Part shown: positions 1-9,029 of the stretch, piece after piece
How the letters are laid out: every line of letters begins with the position of its first letter
Numbering within the stretch: the stretch's first letter is position 1
Assembly (NCBI GenBank): GCA_027071315.1
Contig: JALSUP010000159.1
Coordinates: 1-57,160 of the forward strand
From: Sulfurovum sp.
GTDB taxonomy: Bacteria; Campylobacterota; Campylobacteria; Campylobacterales; Sulfurovaceae
Length of the DNA: 57,160 bases
Direction: 5' to 3'
Made by a program: the position numbers and the translations under genes
The notes under the pieces: generated by a model
Seen by the model: the letters and a program-made list of their open reading frames with translations, nothing else
What the model was told of the DNA's origin: nothing
Databases searched by the model: none

Positions 1-421
1 CGAGGTCTATTTTTTTCTGATGTTTTACTTTTTCATGTATGGCAATGGTACTGTCATGCAGTCCATAATCCATATAAAAGTCCTGAAGCGAACACTCTCC
101 TGCCTGATCACAGGTCGGGCAGTCCACTGGGTGGTTAATGAGTTCAAGCTCCAGAATATTGTTACGTACCTTTTCAATGTTGTCACCCTTTGAGCGTACT
201 TCCATACCCTCTTTAATAAAAGTATCACAAGCAATTTGAGGTCTCTTCTGTCCTTCTATCTCTACCATACACATACGACAGTTACCATCTGCACCCAGGG
301 CTTCATGGTAACAAAAGTAAGGTACTTTGATCTTCTCTTTGATGAGAAGGTCAATAAGCAGAGAACCTTTCTCTGCCTGATACTCACGTTTGTCAATAAT
401 GACATCTACCATATCACTCAT
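1..421 (-). CDS. nuoG: NADH-quinone oxidoreductase subunit G, N-terminal part
   Basis: Translating the complement from the ATG at 421-419 gives about 140 residues of a NuoG-type iron-sulfur subunit, and the frame runs off the left edge. Seen: an N-terminal [2Fe-2S] ferredoxin fold with the cysteine pattern FCYHE...GNCRMCMVEI and a later CDT, followed by the HxxxCxxC-type segment HPVDCPTCDQAGECSLQD that binds the next [4Fe-4S] cluster. In complex I this subunit passes electrons from NuoF/NuoE towards the membrane arm. The ATG overlaps the nuoF stop as ATGA, indicating translational coupling. The C-terminal molybdopterin-like domain lies outside the window, so completeness cannot be judged. Confidence 0.9.
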   Translation of the reverse strand, partial: MSDMVDVIIDKREYQAEKGSLLIDLLIKEKIKVPYFCYHEALGADGNCRMCMVEIEGQKRPQIACDTFIKEGMEVRSKGDNIEKVRNNILELELINHPVDCPTCDQAGECSLQDFYMDYGLHDSTIAIHEKVKHQKKIDL

Positions 422-1638
422 AATGCCCCCTCAAATTCATCTCTGAAACGTTTAATAAAAGAGACGATGACGGTTGAAACTGCAGGGGCGAAGACACAAA
501 TGGTTTTTCCATTCATCGTATCTGCCACTTCCAAAAGTTTGTCAATGTCCTCTTTCGTACCGCGTTTGTCCAGTATGCGTCCTACCAGTTTGTCTACCCA
601 GCCTGTACCTTCACGACAAGGGGTACACTGCCCACAGGACTCTTCATGGTAAAACTCTAAAATATTCTTCAGGGCTGTGACCATACAGGTGTCTTCATCC
701 ATTACGATCATCCCCCCTGTACCCAGAGAAGAGCCTACCGCACGCAGTGCTTCATAATCGAGTGTCAGGTTCTCTACCTCTTGAGCATTCAGGACACCAC
801 AGGAGACACCGCCGGGAATGAGGGCTTTAAGCTTTTTACCCTTTTTTATTCCCCCGCCATAGTGGTTAATGTATTCCATCATCGGTGTACCGAACTCTGC
901 CTCATAAACACCCGGTTTTTCCACATGCCCGCTTAGGGCAAACAGGAGTGTTCCCGGACTTTTTTCTGTACCGTAGGCTTTGTAGGCATCGGCCCCGTGT
1001 TCCACAATGAAAGGTACCGTTGCAATGGTTTCAACATTGTTCACCAGGGTCGGATTTCCGAAATACCACTCCGGCTCTTTCTGTTTAGGCTTGAGTCTCG
1101 GGTGACCTCTCTTACCTTCCATAGACTCCAGTAACGCCGACTTCTCACCACAGATGTAGGCACCTGCACCACGATGGATGGTAATATCACACTCTGCCAA
1201 AAGCCCTGCTTCATACGCTTCATCGATCGCCGACTGAAGTATCTTCTGGTAGGCATAATACTCTCCACGGATGTAAATGTAGGCATGTTTGGCTTTAATG
1301 GCATAACAGGTGATCAAAATACCCTCTATTAAAAGATGGGGGTCTTTGGTGATGATCTGTCTGTCTTTAAAGGTACCCGGTTCAGACTCGTCACAGTTCA
1401 CTGCTAAAAAAGAGGGTTTGTCAGAGTTCTGAGGCATCAGTTTCCATTTGTCGCCTGCAGGTGCTCCCCCTCCCCCTTTTCCTCTCAGATTTGCATCCGT
1501 CACCATTTGAATGATCTCTTCAGGTGAATGACTTTTGAGTTTCTCAAGCGTTTCGTAACCTCCATGGGCTTTGACGACTTCCAGTGTGTGGGAATTTTCA
1601 AGCTCAAATTTACGGGATACTATCTGGCACTCTCTCAT
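418..1638 (-). CDS. nuoF: NADH-quinone oxidoreductase subunit F (divergent flavin subunit)
   Basis: 406 residues, normal NuoF length. In complex I this subunit carries FMN and one [4Fe-4S] cluster and normally oxidises NADH. The cluster ligands are present (ESCGQCTPCREG near residue 330 and the late TIC). The nucleotide pocket is odd: the usual RGRGGAGFPTG is RGKGGGGAPAG, the following SFMP is KLMP, and CGEETAL is CGEKSAL. In characterised enzymes the phenylalanines stack on NADH and the second glutamate contacts it. The usual proline-rich stretch before NNVET is also replaced, by LKPKQKEPEWYFGNPT. It overlaps nuoE and nuoG by ATGA junctions. Family membership is firm; NADH as the electron donor is doubtful. 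Confidence 0.92.
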   Translation of the reverse strand: MRECQIVSRKFELENSHTLEVVKAHGGYETLEKLKSHSPEEIIQMVTDANLRGKGGGGAPAGDKWKLMPQNSDKPSFLAVNCDESEPGTFKDRQIITKDPHLLIEGILITCYAIKAKHAYIYIRGEYYAYQKILQSAIDEAYEAGLLAECDITIHRGAGAYICGEKSALLESMEGKRGHPRLKPKQKEPEWYFGNPTLVNNVETIATVPFIVEHGADAYKAYGTEKSPGTLLFALSGHVEKPGVYEAEFGTPMMEYINHYGGGIKKGKKLKALIPGGVSCGVLNAQEVENLTLDYEALRAVGSSLGTGGMIVMDEDTCMVTALKNILEFYHEESCGQCTPCREGTGWVDKLVGRILDKRGTKEDIDKLLEVADTMNGKTICVFAPAVSTVIVSFIKRFRDEFEGAL

Positions 1639-2072
1639 GTGAGCTCCTTCAGTATGCTGTCGACCTTTTCAGGCGTAAGCTCTTCATAATTCACATCGTC
1701 AATCTGCATGACCGGTGCCGTACCGCAGGAACCGAGGCACTCCACATGTACAATGTTGACATCTTTACCCTCAAGGTGTTCCAGTATCTCATCAGAACCG
1801 CAGAGTTTACAGGAGAGTGTTTTACACACCTGTACATTCATTTTCTTCTGTGGTTCGAGATGAAACATCGTATAAAAGGTTGCCACTCTGTAGATCTCCA
1901 TGGCAGGCGTACCGATACGTCTGCTGATTTCATCTATGGCATCCAGAGAGATGTACCCCTCCTGATACTGCACCATCCACAAACAGGGTAAAGAGAGTGC
2001 TGCCGGATCAGGATAACGCATTTTCAAGGCTTCTATTTTTGCCAGGTTCTCTTCTGTAAAGTTAAAATTCAT
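1635..2072 (-). CDS. nuoE: NADH-quinone oxidoreductase subunit E, thioredoxin-like [2Fe-2S] protein
   Basis: 145 residues, typical of NuoE. An N-terminal helical part (about 1-75, containing the family signature IYRVATFYTMFHLEP) is followed by a thioredoxin-like [2Fe-2S] ferredoxin fold with cysteines in VCKTLSCKLCG and ECLGSCGTAP, which match the C-x4-C and C-x3-C ligand pattern. It docks on NuoF at the tip of the peripheral arm. Its ATG overlaps the nuoCD stop and its stop overlaps the nuoF ATG. The cysteine set is intact, in contrast to the altered nucleotide pocket of NuoF. Confidence 0.93.
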   Translation of the reverse strand: MNFNFTEENLAKIEALKMRYPDPAALSLPCLWMVQYQEGYISLDAIDEISRRIGTPAMEIYRVATFYTMFHLEPQKKMNVQVCKTLSCKLCGSDEILEHLEGKDVNIVHVECLGSCGTAPVMQIDDVNYEELTPEKVDSILKELT

Positions 2073-3700
2073 CGATCCATCTCCCCTGCAATAATATTCA
2101 TGGAACCCAAAGTCATAATGGCATCAGCCACCTGATAATTTTCTATGATCTTGGGATAGGCGGCCAAGTGGTAAAAGCTCGGTGCTCTTACTTTTACTTT
2201 GTAAGGTGTTCCGCTTCCGTCAGAGACAATATAAAAACCTAGTTCACCGTTGGCCGCTTCAAAAGCACCGTAATGTTCCCCTTCGGGAACCTTGACACCG
2301 TCTATGACCAGTTTGAACTGATTCATCATCCCTTCAATACCACCGTAGACACAGCCTTTATGAGGAAGGATAATGCGTTTGTCCGGCACATTGATCGCTC
2401 CGTCAGGTATGCGTTTCATTGCCTGTCTGATGATCTTCATACTCTCATTCATCTCTTCAAAACGTACCATCATTCTGTCATACGTGTCACCGACAGAACC
2501 GACCACCATGTTGAAGTCAAAGGTATCATAGTAATAATAGGGGTCAGAAAAACGTAAGTCATACGCTACACCGCTGGCACGAAGGTTCGGACCTGTAAAA
2601 CCATAGTCTATCGCCTCTTTGGCAGAGACGGGAGAGACATCCTGAATACGGTCATTGTAAATGCGGTTATGGGTGATCATCTTTAAAGACTCGGTGATCC
2701 CGAAATCGATCTTCTTCAAGACATCGTCAAGGTCAGTTTCCCAACCCTCATACAGATCATGTGCCATACCGCCTATGCGCATGTAAGAGTTTGTCAGTCT
2801 CGCACCCGTAAGTTTGGAAAGGAAATCATAGGCATTGTTTCTCGGGTTAAAGAGGTACCAGTAGTTGGTCTGTCCACCCATGTCGAGCAGACCGGCCGCA
2901 AGACAGACAAGGTGGTCGATGACCCGTGAGAGTTCTGCCACGATGATACGTATGAAAATACCTCTGTCAGGCAGGGTCACTCCCAGCATATCTTCTGCTG
3001 TTTTGGCGAATGCGATGTTGTTCATGAGTGCCGAACAGTAGTTCAGTCTGTCCGTGTAGGGGATGATCTGATTGTAGTTATGGTTCTCACAGCTCTTCTC
3101 AAAACCACGATGCAGATAGCCGATCTCCGAAGCCGCTGCGACGATCTTCTCTCCGTCGAGTGCGACAAGTGTTCTGATGGTTCCGTGACTTGCAGGATGG
3201 GAAGGTCCCAGGTTTACAACCATGAGATTGTCTTTTTGAAGATCCAGCTCTTTCTCTTTCAGGAGTGGTTTCATCTCATCCATCATATCCTGAGAAACGG
3301 TACAGTACTGCCCTTTGGTGATTTCATAATCTTTACGCAGGGGATGCCCCACAAATTCATTATGGTTCAGTACCCTTTTGAGCATTTTATGGTTTTGAAA
3401 GTGAATACCGTACTGGTCATAGACTTCACGTTCTGCCCAGTCGGCAGAAGCAAAAAGGCTTGTAATGGTCTCTACTCCAATTTCAGGGTCACCCACCGGC
3501 ACTTTATAGCTTCGGACATCTTTAAAATTCTCATGTCTGAGAATATAAATGAGTTCAAATCGTGTCATAGGCGGATGCGACTTATAGAGGTTGTCTATGG
3601 CAGTGATGTCAAGCAGTAGAGTATAGCCCTCCTCTTTCGCACTTTTCAGCGTGTCAAGAAGCAGATCGCCTGTGACCTTTATCATCGTATCAGATGTCAT
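2069..3700 (-). CDS. nuoCD: NADH-quinone oxidoreductase fused subunits C/D
   Basis: 543 residues from the ATG at 3700. This start is chosen because AAGGA lies a few bases upstream (complement of 3701-3715); the frame stays open further upstream, but that part would lie inside nuoB. Residues about 1-165 are the NuoC (30 kDa) domain with AEREVYDQYGI and HPLRKDYE. From about 170 the NuoD (49 kDa) domain starts (NLGPSHPASHGTIR) and ends in the family terminus YQVADAIMTLGSMNIIAGEMDR-like segment. NuoD lines the quinone cavity beside cluster N2 in NuoB. Fusion of C and D is known in several proteobacteria. The start overlaps the nuoB end by 11 bases. Confidence 0.93.
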   Translation of the reverse strand: MTSDTMIKVTGDLLLDTLKSAKEEGYTLLLDITAIDNLYKSHPPMTRFELIYILRHENFKDVRSYKVPVGDPEIGVETITSLFASADWAEREVYDQYGIHFQNHKMLKRVLNHNEFVGHPLRKDYEITKGQYCTVSQDMMDEMKPLLKEKELDLQKDNLMVVNLGPSHPASHGTIRTLVALDGEKIVAAASEIGYLHRGFEKSCENHNYNQIIPYTDRLNYCSALMNNIAFAKTAEDMLGVTLPDRGIFIRIIVAELSRVIDHLVCLAAGLLDMGGQTNYWYLFNPRNNAYDFLSKLTGARLTNSYMRIGGMAHDLYEGWETDLDDVLKKIDFGITESLKMITHNRIYNDRIQDVSPVSAKEAIDYGFTGPNLRASGVAYDLRFSDPYYYYDTFDFNMVVGSVGDTYDRMMVRFEEMNESMKIIRQAMKRIPDGAINVPDKRIILPHKGCVYGGIEGMMNQFKLVIDGVKVPEGEHYGAFEAANGELGFYIVSDGSGTPYKVKVRAPSFYHLAAYPKIIENYQVADAIMTLGSMNIIAGEMDR

Positions 3701-4208
3701 CGAGTTTTCCTTTGAAATCTGTATTGCGTACTTCAAATTTTGCTTCACGCTTGAGTTGCCGCTGTATGTCCATGACAGCATCGAGTATGGCTTCAGGACG
3801 TGGCGGACAGCCTGCCACATAAATATCAACAGGTACAATTTCGTCTATACCCTGCAGGGTTGTATAGTTATCGTAAAATCCACCGGTTGAAGCACAGGCA
3901 CCCACAGCTATGCACCACTTCGGTTCAGGCATCTGGTCCCATATCTGCTTGAGTATGGGTGCCTGTTTGTAGGAGACTGTTCCCGCCACCACAAGCAAGT
4001 CTGCATGTCTGGGAGAGAAACGCAGTACTTCAGCACCGAATCTCGAAATATCATAACGGCTTGCGGCAGTTGCCATGAATTCTATGGCACAACAGGCCGT
4101 ACCAAAGACAAAAGGCCAGAGAGAGGCTTCTCTTCCCCAGTCTATGACCGCATCGACTTTCGTCGTGACAACTGCTTCATCGAGCAGATGGGTATTACTT
4201 ACGTCCAT
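3690..4208 (-). CDS. nuoB: NADH-quinone oxidoreductase subunit B (cluster N2)
   Basis: 172 residues. The four ligands of the terminal [4Fe-4S] cluster N2 are visible: the tandem cysteines in FGTACCAIE, the cysteine of VGACAS and that of AGCPPRPE. NuoB hands electrons to quinone at its interface with NuoD. The C-terminal tail after about residue 150 is short and charged. The gene overlaps both nuoA (10 bases) and nuoCD (11 bases), consistent with one polycistronic message starting upstream of nuoA. Confidence 0.95.
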   Translation of the reverse strand: MDVSNTHLLDEAVVTTKVDAVIDWGREASLWPFVFGTACCAIEFMATAASRYDISRFGAEVLRFSPRHADLLVVAGTVSYKQAPILKQIWDQMPEPKWCIAVGACASTGGFYDNYTTLQGIDEIVPVDIYVAGCPPRPEAILDAVMDIQRQLKREAKFEVRNTDFKGKLDDI

Positions 4209-4558
4209 TTGAGAATTCCTGATTTATATACATAGATGAGCCCGGCTAAAAGCAGTGCGATAAAGACAAACATTTCAATGAGGGCGAAGAGTCCCAGTTC
4301 ACGCAGGTTCATAGCCCAGGGGAACATAAACAAGATCTCCACATCAAAAATAAGAAAAATGATACCGATAAGAAAGAATTTCACATTGAAACTTTCAAAT
4401 GCATCTTTGTGAACCAAACGTATTCCACCCTCAACCGTTTCATTTTTTCGTACATTATCGCTGCTTGCACCAAGATATTTGGTTAAATGAAAAAGAAGGG
4501 GAAGCAGGATCACCAGTGCGGCGATCATAATAGAAGCTAAAACCAAGGAATCAGTCAT
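4199..4558 (-). CDS. nuoA: NADH-quinone oxidoreductase subunit A
   Basis: 119 residues with three predicted membrane helices (about 5-25, 60-80 and 88-110), the normal NuoA architecture. The conserved loop between helices 1 and 2 and the acidic residues of helix 2 (FLIFDVEILFMFPWA) match the family and contribute to the quinone-side proton path. It is the first gene of the nuo operon: AAAGGG lies just upstream of the ATG and no gene precedes it on this strand. The divergent neighbour is ppsA. Confidence 0.95.
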   Translation of the reverse strand: MTDSLVLASIMIAALVILLPLLFHLTKYLGASSDNVRKNETVEGGIRLVHKDAFESFNVKFFLIGIIFLIFDVEILFMFPWAMNLRELGLFALIEMFVFIALLLAGLIYVYKSGILKWT

Positions 4559-4570
4559 ATAAACCCTTTC

Positions 4571-4585
4571 ACATCTTAAAGATGT
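4571..4585. promoter_or_regulatory. Inverted repeat in the nuo leader
   Basis: ACATCTTAAAGATGT is a 7-bp inverted repeat around one central base. It lies about 13 bases upstream of the nuoA start, next to its ribosome-binding site (complement reads GAAAGGGTTTATATG). It could be an operator or a leader hairpin that limits access of ribosomes. No function can be read from sequence alone; a second copy of the motif was not noticed in the window. Confidence 0.35.
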
Positions 4586-4693
4586 CTCTTAACTAATTTT
4601 AGTCTTATAATGTTATATTATTCTTAAAAGTGTATCTCACCCTCTATATTTCTCAATATATGGAATATTCATTATCAGTTAATCCTTTAGGAC

Positions 4694-4699
4694 TACAAT
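4694..4699 (+). promoter_or_regulatory. Possible -10 box for ppsA
   Basis: TACAAT lies 45 bases upstream of the ppsA ATG (4745) in an A-rich segment; a convincing -35 is not visible, which is common for sigma-70 promoters in Campylobacterota. The site sits in the divergent nuoA/ppsA spacer. The ppsA ribosome-binding site is AAGGGG at 4733-4738. Confidence 0.35.
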
Positions 4700-4744
4700 A
4701 AAGAAATAGAAAACCAAAACCAAAAAATCTTGAAGGGGTTGAAA

Positions 4745-7165
4745 ATGTCAAATATTAAATGGTTCAATGAAATAGGGATAGAGGATGTCACGGAAGTCGG
4801 CGGGAAAAATGCTTCACTCGGAGAGATGTATCAAAATCTCATCTCTGAAGGGGTTCGGGTGCCTAACGGCTTTGCAGTGACAGCAACTGCCTACAAGACC
4901 ATACTGGACTATAACCATGCCTGGGACAAGCTGCATGCCCAACTGGATGACATGGATGTGACCGATGTTAAAGACCTTCAGAAACGCGGTGCCGCCTGCC
5001 GGGAGATCATCTACAGCTGTAAACTGCCGGAGGATCTTAAAAAAGATATTTTAGACAACTATGCCAAACTCAAAGAGGAGTATGGCGAGAACCTCTCCGT
5101 TGCTGTTCGTTCCTCTGCAACGGCAGAGGATTCTCCCGAAGCCTCTTTTGCAGGACAGAATGAAACCTACCTCCACATACAGAATGAAGCGGATCTGCTC
5201 GATGCCTATATGCGCTGTCTGGCTTCCAACTTTACCGACCGTTCCCTGCACTACAAATATGACAACGGCTTTGACTACTACAAAGTCTACCTCTCTGCGG
5301 TGATCATGAAAATGGTGCGCAGCGACATTGGGGCAAGCGGTGTGATGTTCAGCCTTGACACGGAGACAGGTTTCAGAGATGTCGTCTTCATCAACGCAGC
5401 CTTTGGTCTGGGTGAGAACGTCGTACTCGGAAGCATTGACCCAGACAGTTTCTATGTGCATAAGCCAACCTTTAACAAAGGTCACAGGGCTGTCCTCAAA
5501 CGCCGCCTGGGAAGCAAAGCACTCAAGATGATCTTCACCAAAGAGGCCAATGTCAGCAATATGGCAGTGGAGTACACTAAAAATGTAGACACCAGCGAAG
5601 AGGAACGAAATCATTTCAGTCTCTCTGATGATGAAGTGATGGTCCTCGCAGACTATGCCATTAAGGTAGAGAACCACTACTCCCAAAAAGCCGGTTTCCA
5701 TAAACCGATGGATATGGAGTGGGCCAAAGACGGCAGTGACGGGCACCTCTACATGGTACAGGCACGTCCTGAAACTGTAGAGTCCCAGCAAAAGGGTTCT
5801 GTGCTGAAACTCTACCACCTCAAGGAACACTCCGACATTCTAACTACCGGCCGTGCTGTCGGTACAAAGATCGGTACGGGAAAAGTACACATCATCAACG
5901 ATGCCAAAGAGATGGACCAGTTCAAAGCAGGTGAAGTCCTTGTTGCAGACATCACCACACCGGATTGGGAACCTATTATGAAGATCGCTTCTGCCATTGT
6001 GACCAACAAAGGCGGTCGTACCTGCCATGCCGCTATCGTCAGCCGTGAACTCGGTCTGCCTGCCGTGGTCGGTTCGGTCAATGCTACCGAAGTGCTGAAC
6101 GACGGTGATGTCGTGACGGTGAGTTGTGCGGAGGGTGAAACAGGCTATGTCTACCAGGGAGACCTGCCTTTTGAAATTCAGGAGACCGACCTCTCTGCTT
6201 TGCCTAAAACCGAAACAGAGATCATGATGAACCTGGGTGACCCGGACATCGCCTTCTCTCTGGCTTCCCTGCCAGTGGACGGCATTGGTCTGGCGCGTAT
6301 GGAGTTCATTATCAACAATGACATCAAGGCACACCCGATGGCACTTAAACATCCCGAAAAGACCGACAATGCCACACGTACTGCACTTAAAACACTGACA
6401 GACGGCTATGAGGACTTCGAAAGCTTTTTTGTCAAACGTCTCTCCGAAGGGGTGGCGACCATTGCAGCGACGGTCTACCCAAAACCATGCGTCGTGCGTA
6501 TGAGTGATTTCAAGTCCAATGAGTATGCCTCGCTTCTGGGCGGTAAATTCTTTGAACCGAGCGAAGACAACCCGATGATCGGCTTCAGGGGTGCGGCACG
6601 TTATGCCCACCCTGCTTATGAAGAGGGCTTTGCACTTGAGTGTGCCGCCATGAAACGGGTACGTGACGAGATGGGCTTTGACAATGTCATTCTGATGATC
6701 CCCTTCTGCCGACGTGTCGATGAGGGAGAGAAAGTCATCGAGACAATGGCCAAATACGGCTTGAAACAGGGAGAGAACGGCCTGAAAATTTACGTGATGT
6801 GTGAGATACCGAACAATGTCATCTCCATTGATGCCTTCTCTCAGATCTTTGACGGTTTCAGCATCGGTTCCAACGACCTGACGCAGTTGACACTGGGTGT
6901 TGACCGTGACAGTGAGATCGTCGCCTTTGACTACGATGAACGGGACCCCGGCGTCATGAAGATGATAGAGATGGCCGTTCAGGGAGCACAGCGCAATGAA
7001 CGTCACAGCGGTATTTGCGGACAGGCTCCTTCGGACTACCCGGAAGTCGCAGAATACCTGGTGAAACTGGGTATCGACTCCATCAGTCTGAACCCCGACT
7101 CCGTCCTCTCTACCCTGCCGAAGATCGTTGACCTTGAAAAAAAACTGAAAAGGAGTGCCCAATGA
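4745..7165 (+). CDS. ppsA: Phosphoenolpyruvate synthase (pyruvate, water dikinase)
   Basis: 806 residues from ATG 4745 (AAGGGG six bases upstream; an in-frame TTG at 4730 has no such site). Converts pyruvate, ATP and water to PEP, AMP and phosphate, the entry step of gluconeogenesis. An N-terminal ATP-grasp domain (GGKNASLGEM, VRSSATAEDSPEASFAGQ) is followed by the swivelling phosphohistidine domain with catalytic His428 in GGRTCHAAIVSRELG, then the C-terminal PEP/pyruvate barrel (SIGSNDLTQLTLGVDRDS). The N-terminus KWFNEIGIEDV fits PEP synthase, not pyruvate phosphate dikinase. It heads a carbon operon; its stop overlaps the next start as ATGA. Confidence 0.95.
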   Translation: MSNIKWFNEIGIEDVTEVGGKNASLGEMYQNLISEGVRVPNGFAVTATAYKTILDYNHAWDKLHAQLDDMDVTDVKDLQKRGAACREIIYSCKLPEDLKKDILDNYAKLKEEYGENLSVAVRSSATAEDSPEASFAGQNETYLHIQNEADLLDAYMRCLASNFTDRSLHYKYDNGFDYYKVYLSAVIMKMVRSDIGASGVMFSLDTETGFRDVVFINAAFGLGENVVLGSIDPDSFYVHKPTFNKGHRAVLKRRLGSKALKMIFTKEANVSNMAVEYTKNVDTSEEERNHFSLSDDEVMVLADYAIKVENHYSQKAGFHKPMDMEWAKDGSDGHLYMVQARPETVESQQKGSVLKLYHLKEHSDILTTGRAVGTKIGTGKVHIINDAKEMDQFKAGEVLVADITTPDWEPIMKIASAIVTNKGGRTCHAAIVSRELGLPAVVGSVNATEVLNDGDVVTVSCAEGETGYVYQGDLPFEIQETDLSALPKTETEIMMNLGDPDIAFSLASLPVDGIGLARMEFIINNDIKAHPMALKHPEKTDNATRTALKTLTDGYEDFESFFVKRLSEGVATIAATVYPKPCVVRMSDFKSNEYASLLGGKFFEPSEDNPMIGFRGAARYAHPAYEEGFALECAAMKRVRDEMGFDNVILMIPFCRRVDEGEKVIETMAKYGLKQGENGLKIYVMCEIPNNVISIDAFSQIFDGFSIGSNDLTQLTLGVDRDSEIVAFDYDERDPGVMKMIEMAVQGAQRNERHSGICGQAPSDYPEVAEYLVKLGIDSISLNPDSVLSTLPKIVDLEKKLKRSAQ

Positions 7166-8088
7166 AGATCACACCTCCCGAACATGAGAAAGCTTTTCCC
7201 TGGCAAAGCAAAAAATCACCACTGGATGATCCAAAAGTCAATGAACAGCTCAATGCCATACTGAATAACCCCAATTATATCCCTGCAGATAAAGACAGTG
7301 ATTTTCTCCGTCAGGATGAAGTGAGAAGTATGCGTTTGGGTATTGACTACCTGAAACCTGAACTGCTGATGAGAAAATACGGTATTGAAAATACGATTGT
7401 TGTCTTCGGATCAACCCGTATCGTGGAAGAATCTCAGGCAAAAAGAGAAGTGGCACGGCTTGAAGAGGCACTCAAAAAGAGTCCGGATCCTGCCCTGGAA
7501 AAAGAGTTGCGTGTTGCCAGACGTATTTTGGACAAAAGTGTCTATTATGATATGGCACGCAGATTCGGTTCACTTGTCGGAAGCAGCGGGAAAAGCCCAA
7601 GTGATGCCCGTGTCACGCTCATGACAGGAGGCGGCCCCGGCATTATGGAAGCGGCCAACAGAGGTGCCCATGATGTGGGAGCCAAGTCAATCGGGCTCAA
7701 CATCACCCTGCCGCATGAGCAGTACCCAAACCCCTACATTACACCGGATCTCTGTTTTCAGTTCCACTACTTTGCCATCCGTAAGCTGCATTTTCTGCGA
7801 AGGGCAAAAGCCTTAGTGGTCTTTCCCGGCGGCTTTGGGACCTTTGATGAGAGTTTTACCCTCATGACTCTGGTACAAACACGAAAAGTGGATCCTATGC
7901 CGATCATTTTTGTTGGAAAAGCCTACTGGGAAAAACTGATCAACATTGAAATGTTTGTTGAAGAGGGTGTAGTCGACCCTGAAGATATTGATCTTTTCCA
8001 GTTTGCTGAGAGTGCTGAAGAAGCCTGGGAAATGGTTCTGCAGTGGCATGACGAGAGAAAACCGCCACTCATAGATGCAACACATTAG
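7162..8088 (+). CDS. LOG family (TIGR00730-type) Rossmann-fold protein
   Basis: 308 residues. The core (about 75-300) is a Rossmann fold with GGGPGIMEAANRGA and the LOG signature PGGFGTFDE, which in characterised members forms the active site of nucleoside 5'-monophosphate phosphoribohydrolases. It is longer than plant-type LOG proteins (about 200 residues) because of an N-terminal extension of about 75 residues and a charged helical insert near 95-125, so it resembles the larger bacterial PpnN-like or lysine decarboxylase-like members. It is coupled to ppsA by an ATGA overlap. A role in purine nucleotide turnover alongside PEP synthase is an inference. Confidence 0.85.
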   Translation: MKITPPEHEKAFPWQSKKSPLDDPKVNEQLNAILNNPNYIPADKDSDFLRQDEVRSMRLGIDYLKPELLMRKYGIENTIVVFGSTRIVEESQAKREVARLEEALKKSPDPALEKELRVARRILDKSVYYDMARRFGSLVGSSGKSPSDARVTLMTGGGPGIMEAANRGAHDVGAKSIGLNITLPHEQYPNPYITPDLCFQFHYFAIRKLHFLRRAKALVVFPGGFGTFDESFTLMTLVQTRKVDPMPIIFVGKAYWEKLINIEMFVEEGVVDPEDIDLFQFAESAEEAWEMVLQWHDERKPPLIDATH

Positions 8089-8099
8089 AAGGAGAAAAA

Positions 8100-9002
8100 A
8101 TGAACCGTTATTTACCCGCAGACGTACCTGCAGAGCAGGAAGCAACATTTTTAGACAATTTTAAAAAGGCAACAGGCGATTCAGGTCGTCTCATGCTTTT
8201 TGCCGGAGACCAGAAAGTAGAACATTTAAACAATGACTTTTACGGTCAGGACATTCCACTTGAAGACAATGACCCTGAACATCTTTTCAAGATCGCTTCA
8301 GAAGCCAGCATTGGTGTTTTTGCCACACAGTTCGGTCTCATAAGCCGTTACGCACGTGACTACAATACCATCCCCTATCTTGTCAAACTCAATGCCAAGA
8401 CCAACCTTATTCCTTACGAAAAGAAAGACCCCTATTCTCAACTCTGGCTGGAAGTAGAAGATGTTGTACAATTTAAAAAGAACAGCGGTCTGGATATTCT
8501 GGGTGTCGGATATACCCTCTATCTTGGCAGCGAACATGAACATGCCATGCTGCGTGAAGCGGCACGTGTGGTCCATGAAGCCCATATGAACGGCTTGATC
8601 GCTGTACTCTGGATCTACCCCAAAGGCAATTTTGTTGCCGACCAGCACGATGGCCATCTCATTGCCGGAGCAGCAGGCGTCGGTGCGGCACTTGGTGCGG
8701 ACTTTGTCAAACTGAAAGTACCTTATGTGAATGATGCTTTCGATGTGAAAGGGCTACAAGAGGTCACCACCGCTGCCGGGCGTTCGGGTATTTTATGTGA
8801 AGGCGGTGACAAAACCGATGAGACTGCTTTCCTTCAAGAACTCCATACCCAAATTCATGAAGGCAAAAGCCGTGGTAACGGTACAGGCAGGAACATTCAC
8901 CAACGCCCGTTAAAAGAAGCCATACGCATGGCCAATATGATCCATGCGATCACGGTTGAGAACATGACCGTGACGGAAGCACAAGAGAAATATGCACAAT
9001 AA
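8100..9002 (+). CDS. Class I fructose-bisphosphate aldolase, DhnA/archaeal type
   Basis: 300 residues, preceded by GAAGGAGAAAAA. Matches the DhnA/DeoC/LacD-type Schiff-base aldolases: an (alpha/beta)8 barrel with FAGDQKVEHL near the N-terminus, a strand carrying the candidate Schiff-base lysine in ADFVKLKVPY (Lys204 or Lys206) and a phosphate-binding glycine segment GRSGILCEGG. It interconverts fructose 1,6-bisphosphate with the triose phosphates. Its place between PEP synthase and GAPDH supports gluconeogenic use. Some archaeal-type relatives also have FBP phosphatase activity, but those belong to a different family. Confidence 0.9.
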   Translation: MNRYLPADVPAEQEATFLDNFKKATGDSGRLMLFAGDQKVEHLNNDFYGQDIPLEDNDPEHLFKIASEASIGVFATQFGLISRYARDYNTIPYLVKLNAKTNLIPYEKKDPYSQLWLEVEDVVQFKKNSGLDILGVGYTLYLGSEHEHAMLREAARVVHEAHMNGLIAVLWIYPKGNFVADQHDGHLIAGAAGVGAALGADFVKLKVPYVNDAFDVKGLQEVTTAAGRSGILCEGGDKTDETAFLQELHTQIHEGKSRGNGTGRNIHQRPLKEAIRMANMIHAITVENMTVTEAQEKYAQ

Positions 9003-9029
9003 TCCAATGAAAGAGAAAGGAAACAGAAT

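Noticed and set aside
2069-3838. NuoCD start at 3838 as in the longest open frame
   Set aside because: The extra 46 residues lie inside nuoB and have no NuoC similarity; ATG 3700 has a ribosome-binding site.
5840-7162. Long antisense open frame of about 440 codons on the minus strand of ppsA
   Set aside because: It mirrors the codon structure of ppsA, has no recognisable domain or ribosome-binding site, and is a shadow frame.
4745-7165. Pyruvate phosphate dikinase
   Set aside because: The N-terminal sequence, length (806 residues) and GGRTCHAAIVSRELG context fit PEP synthase; the PPDK-specific N-terminus is absent.
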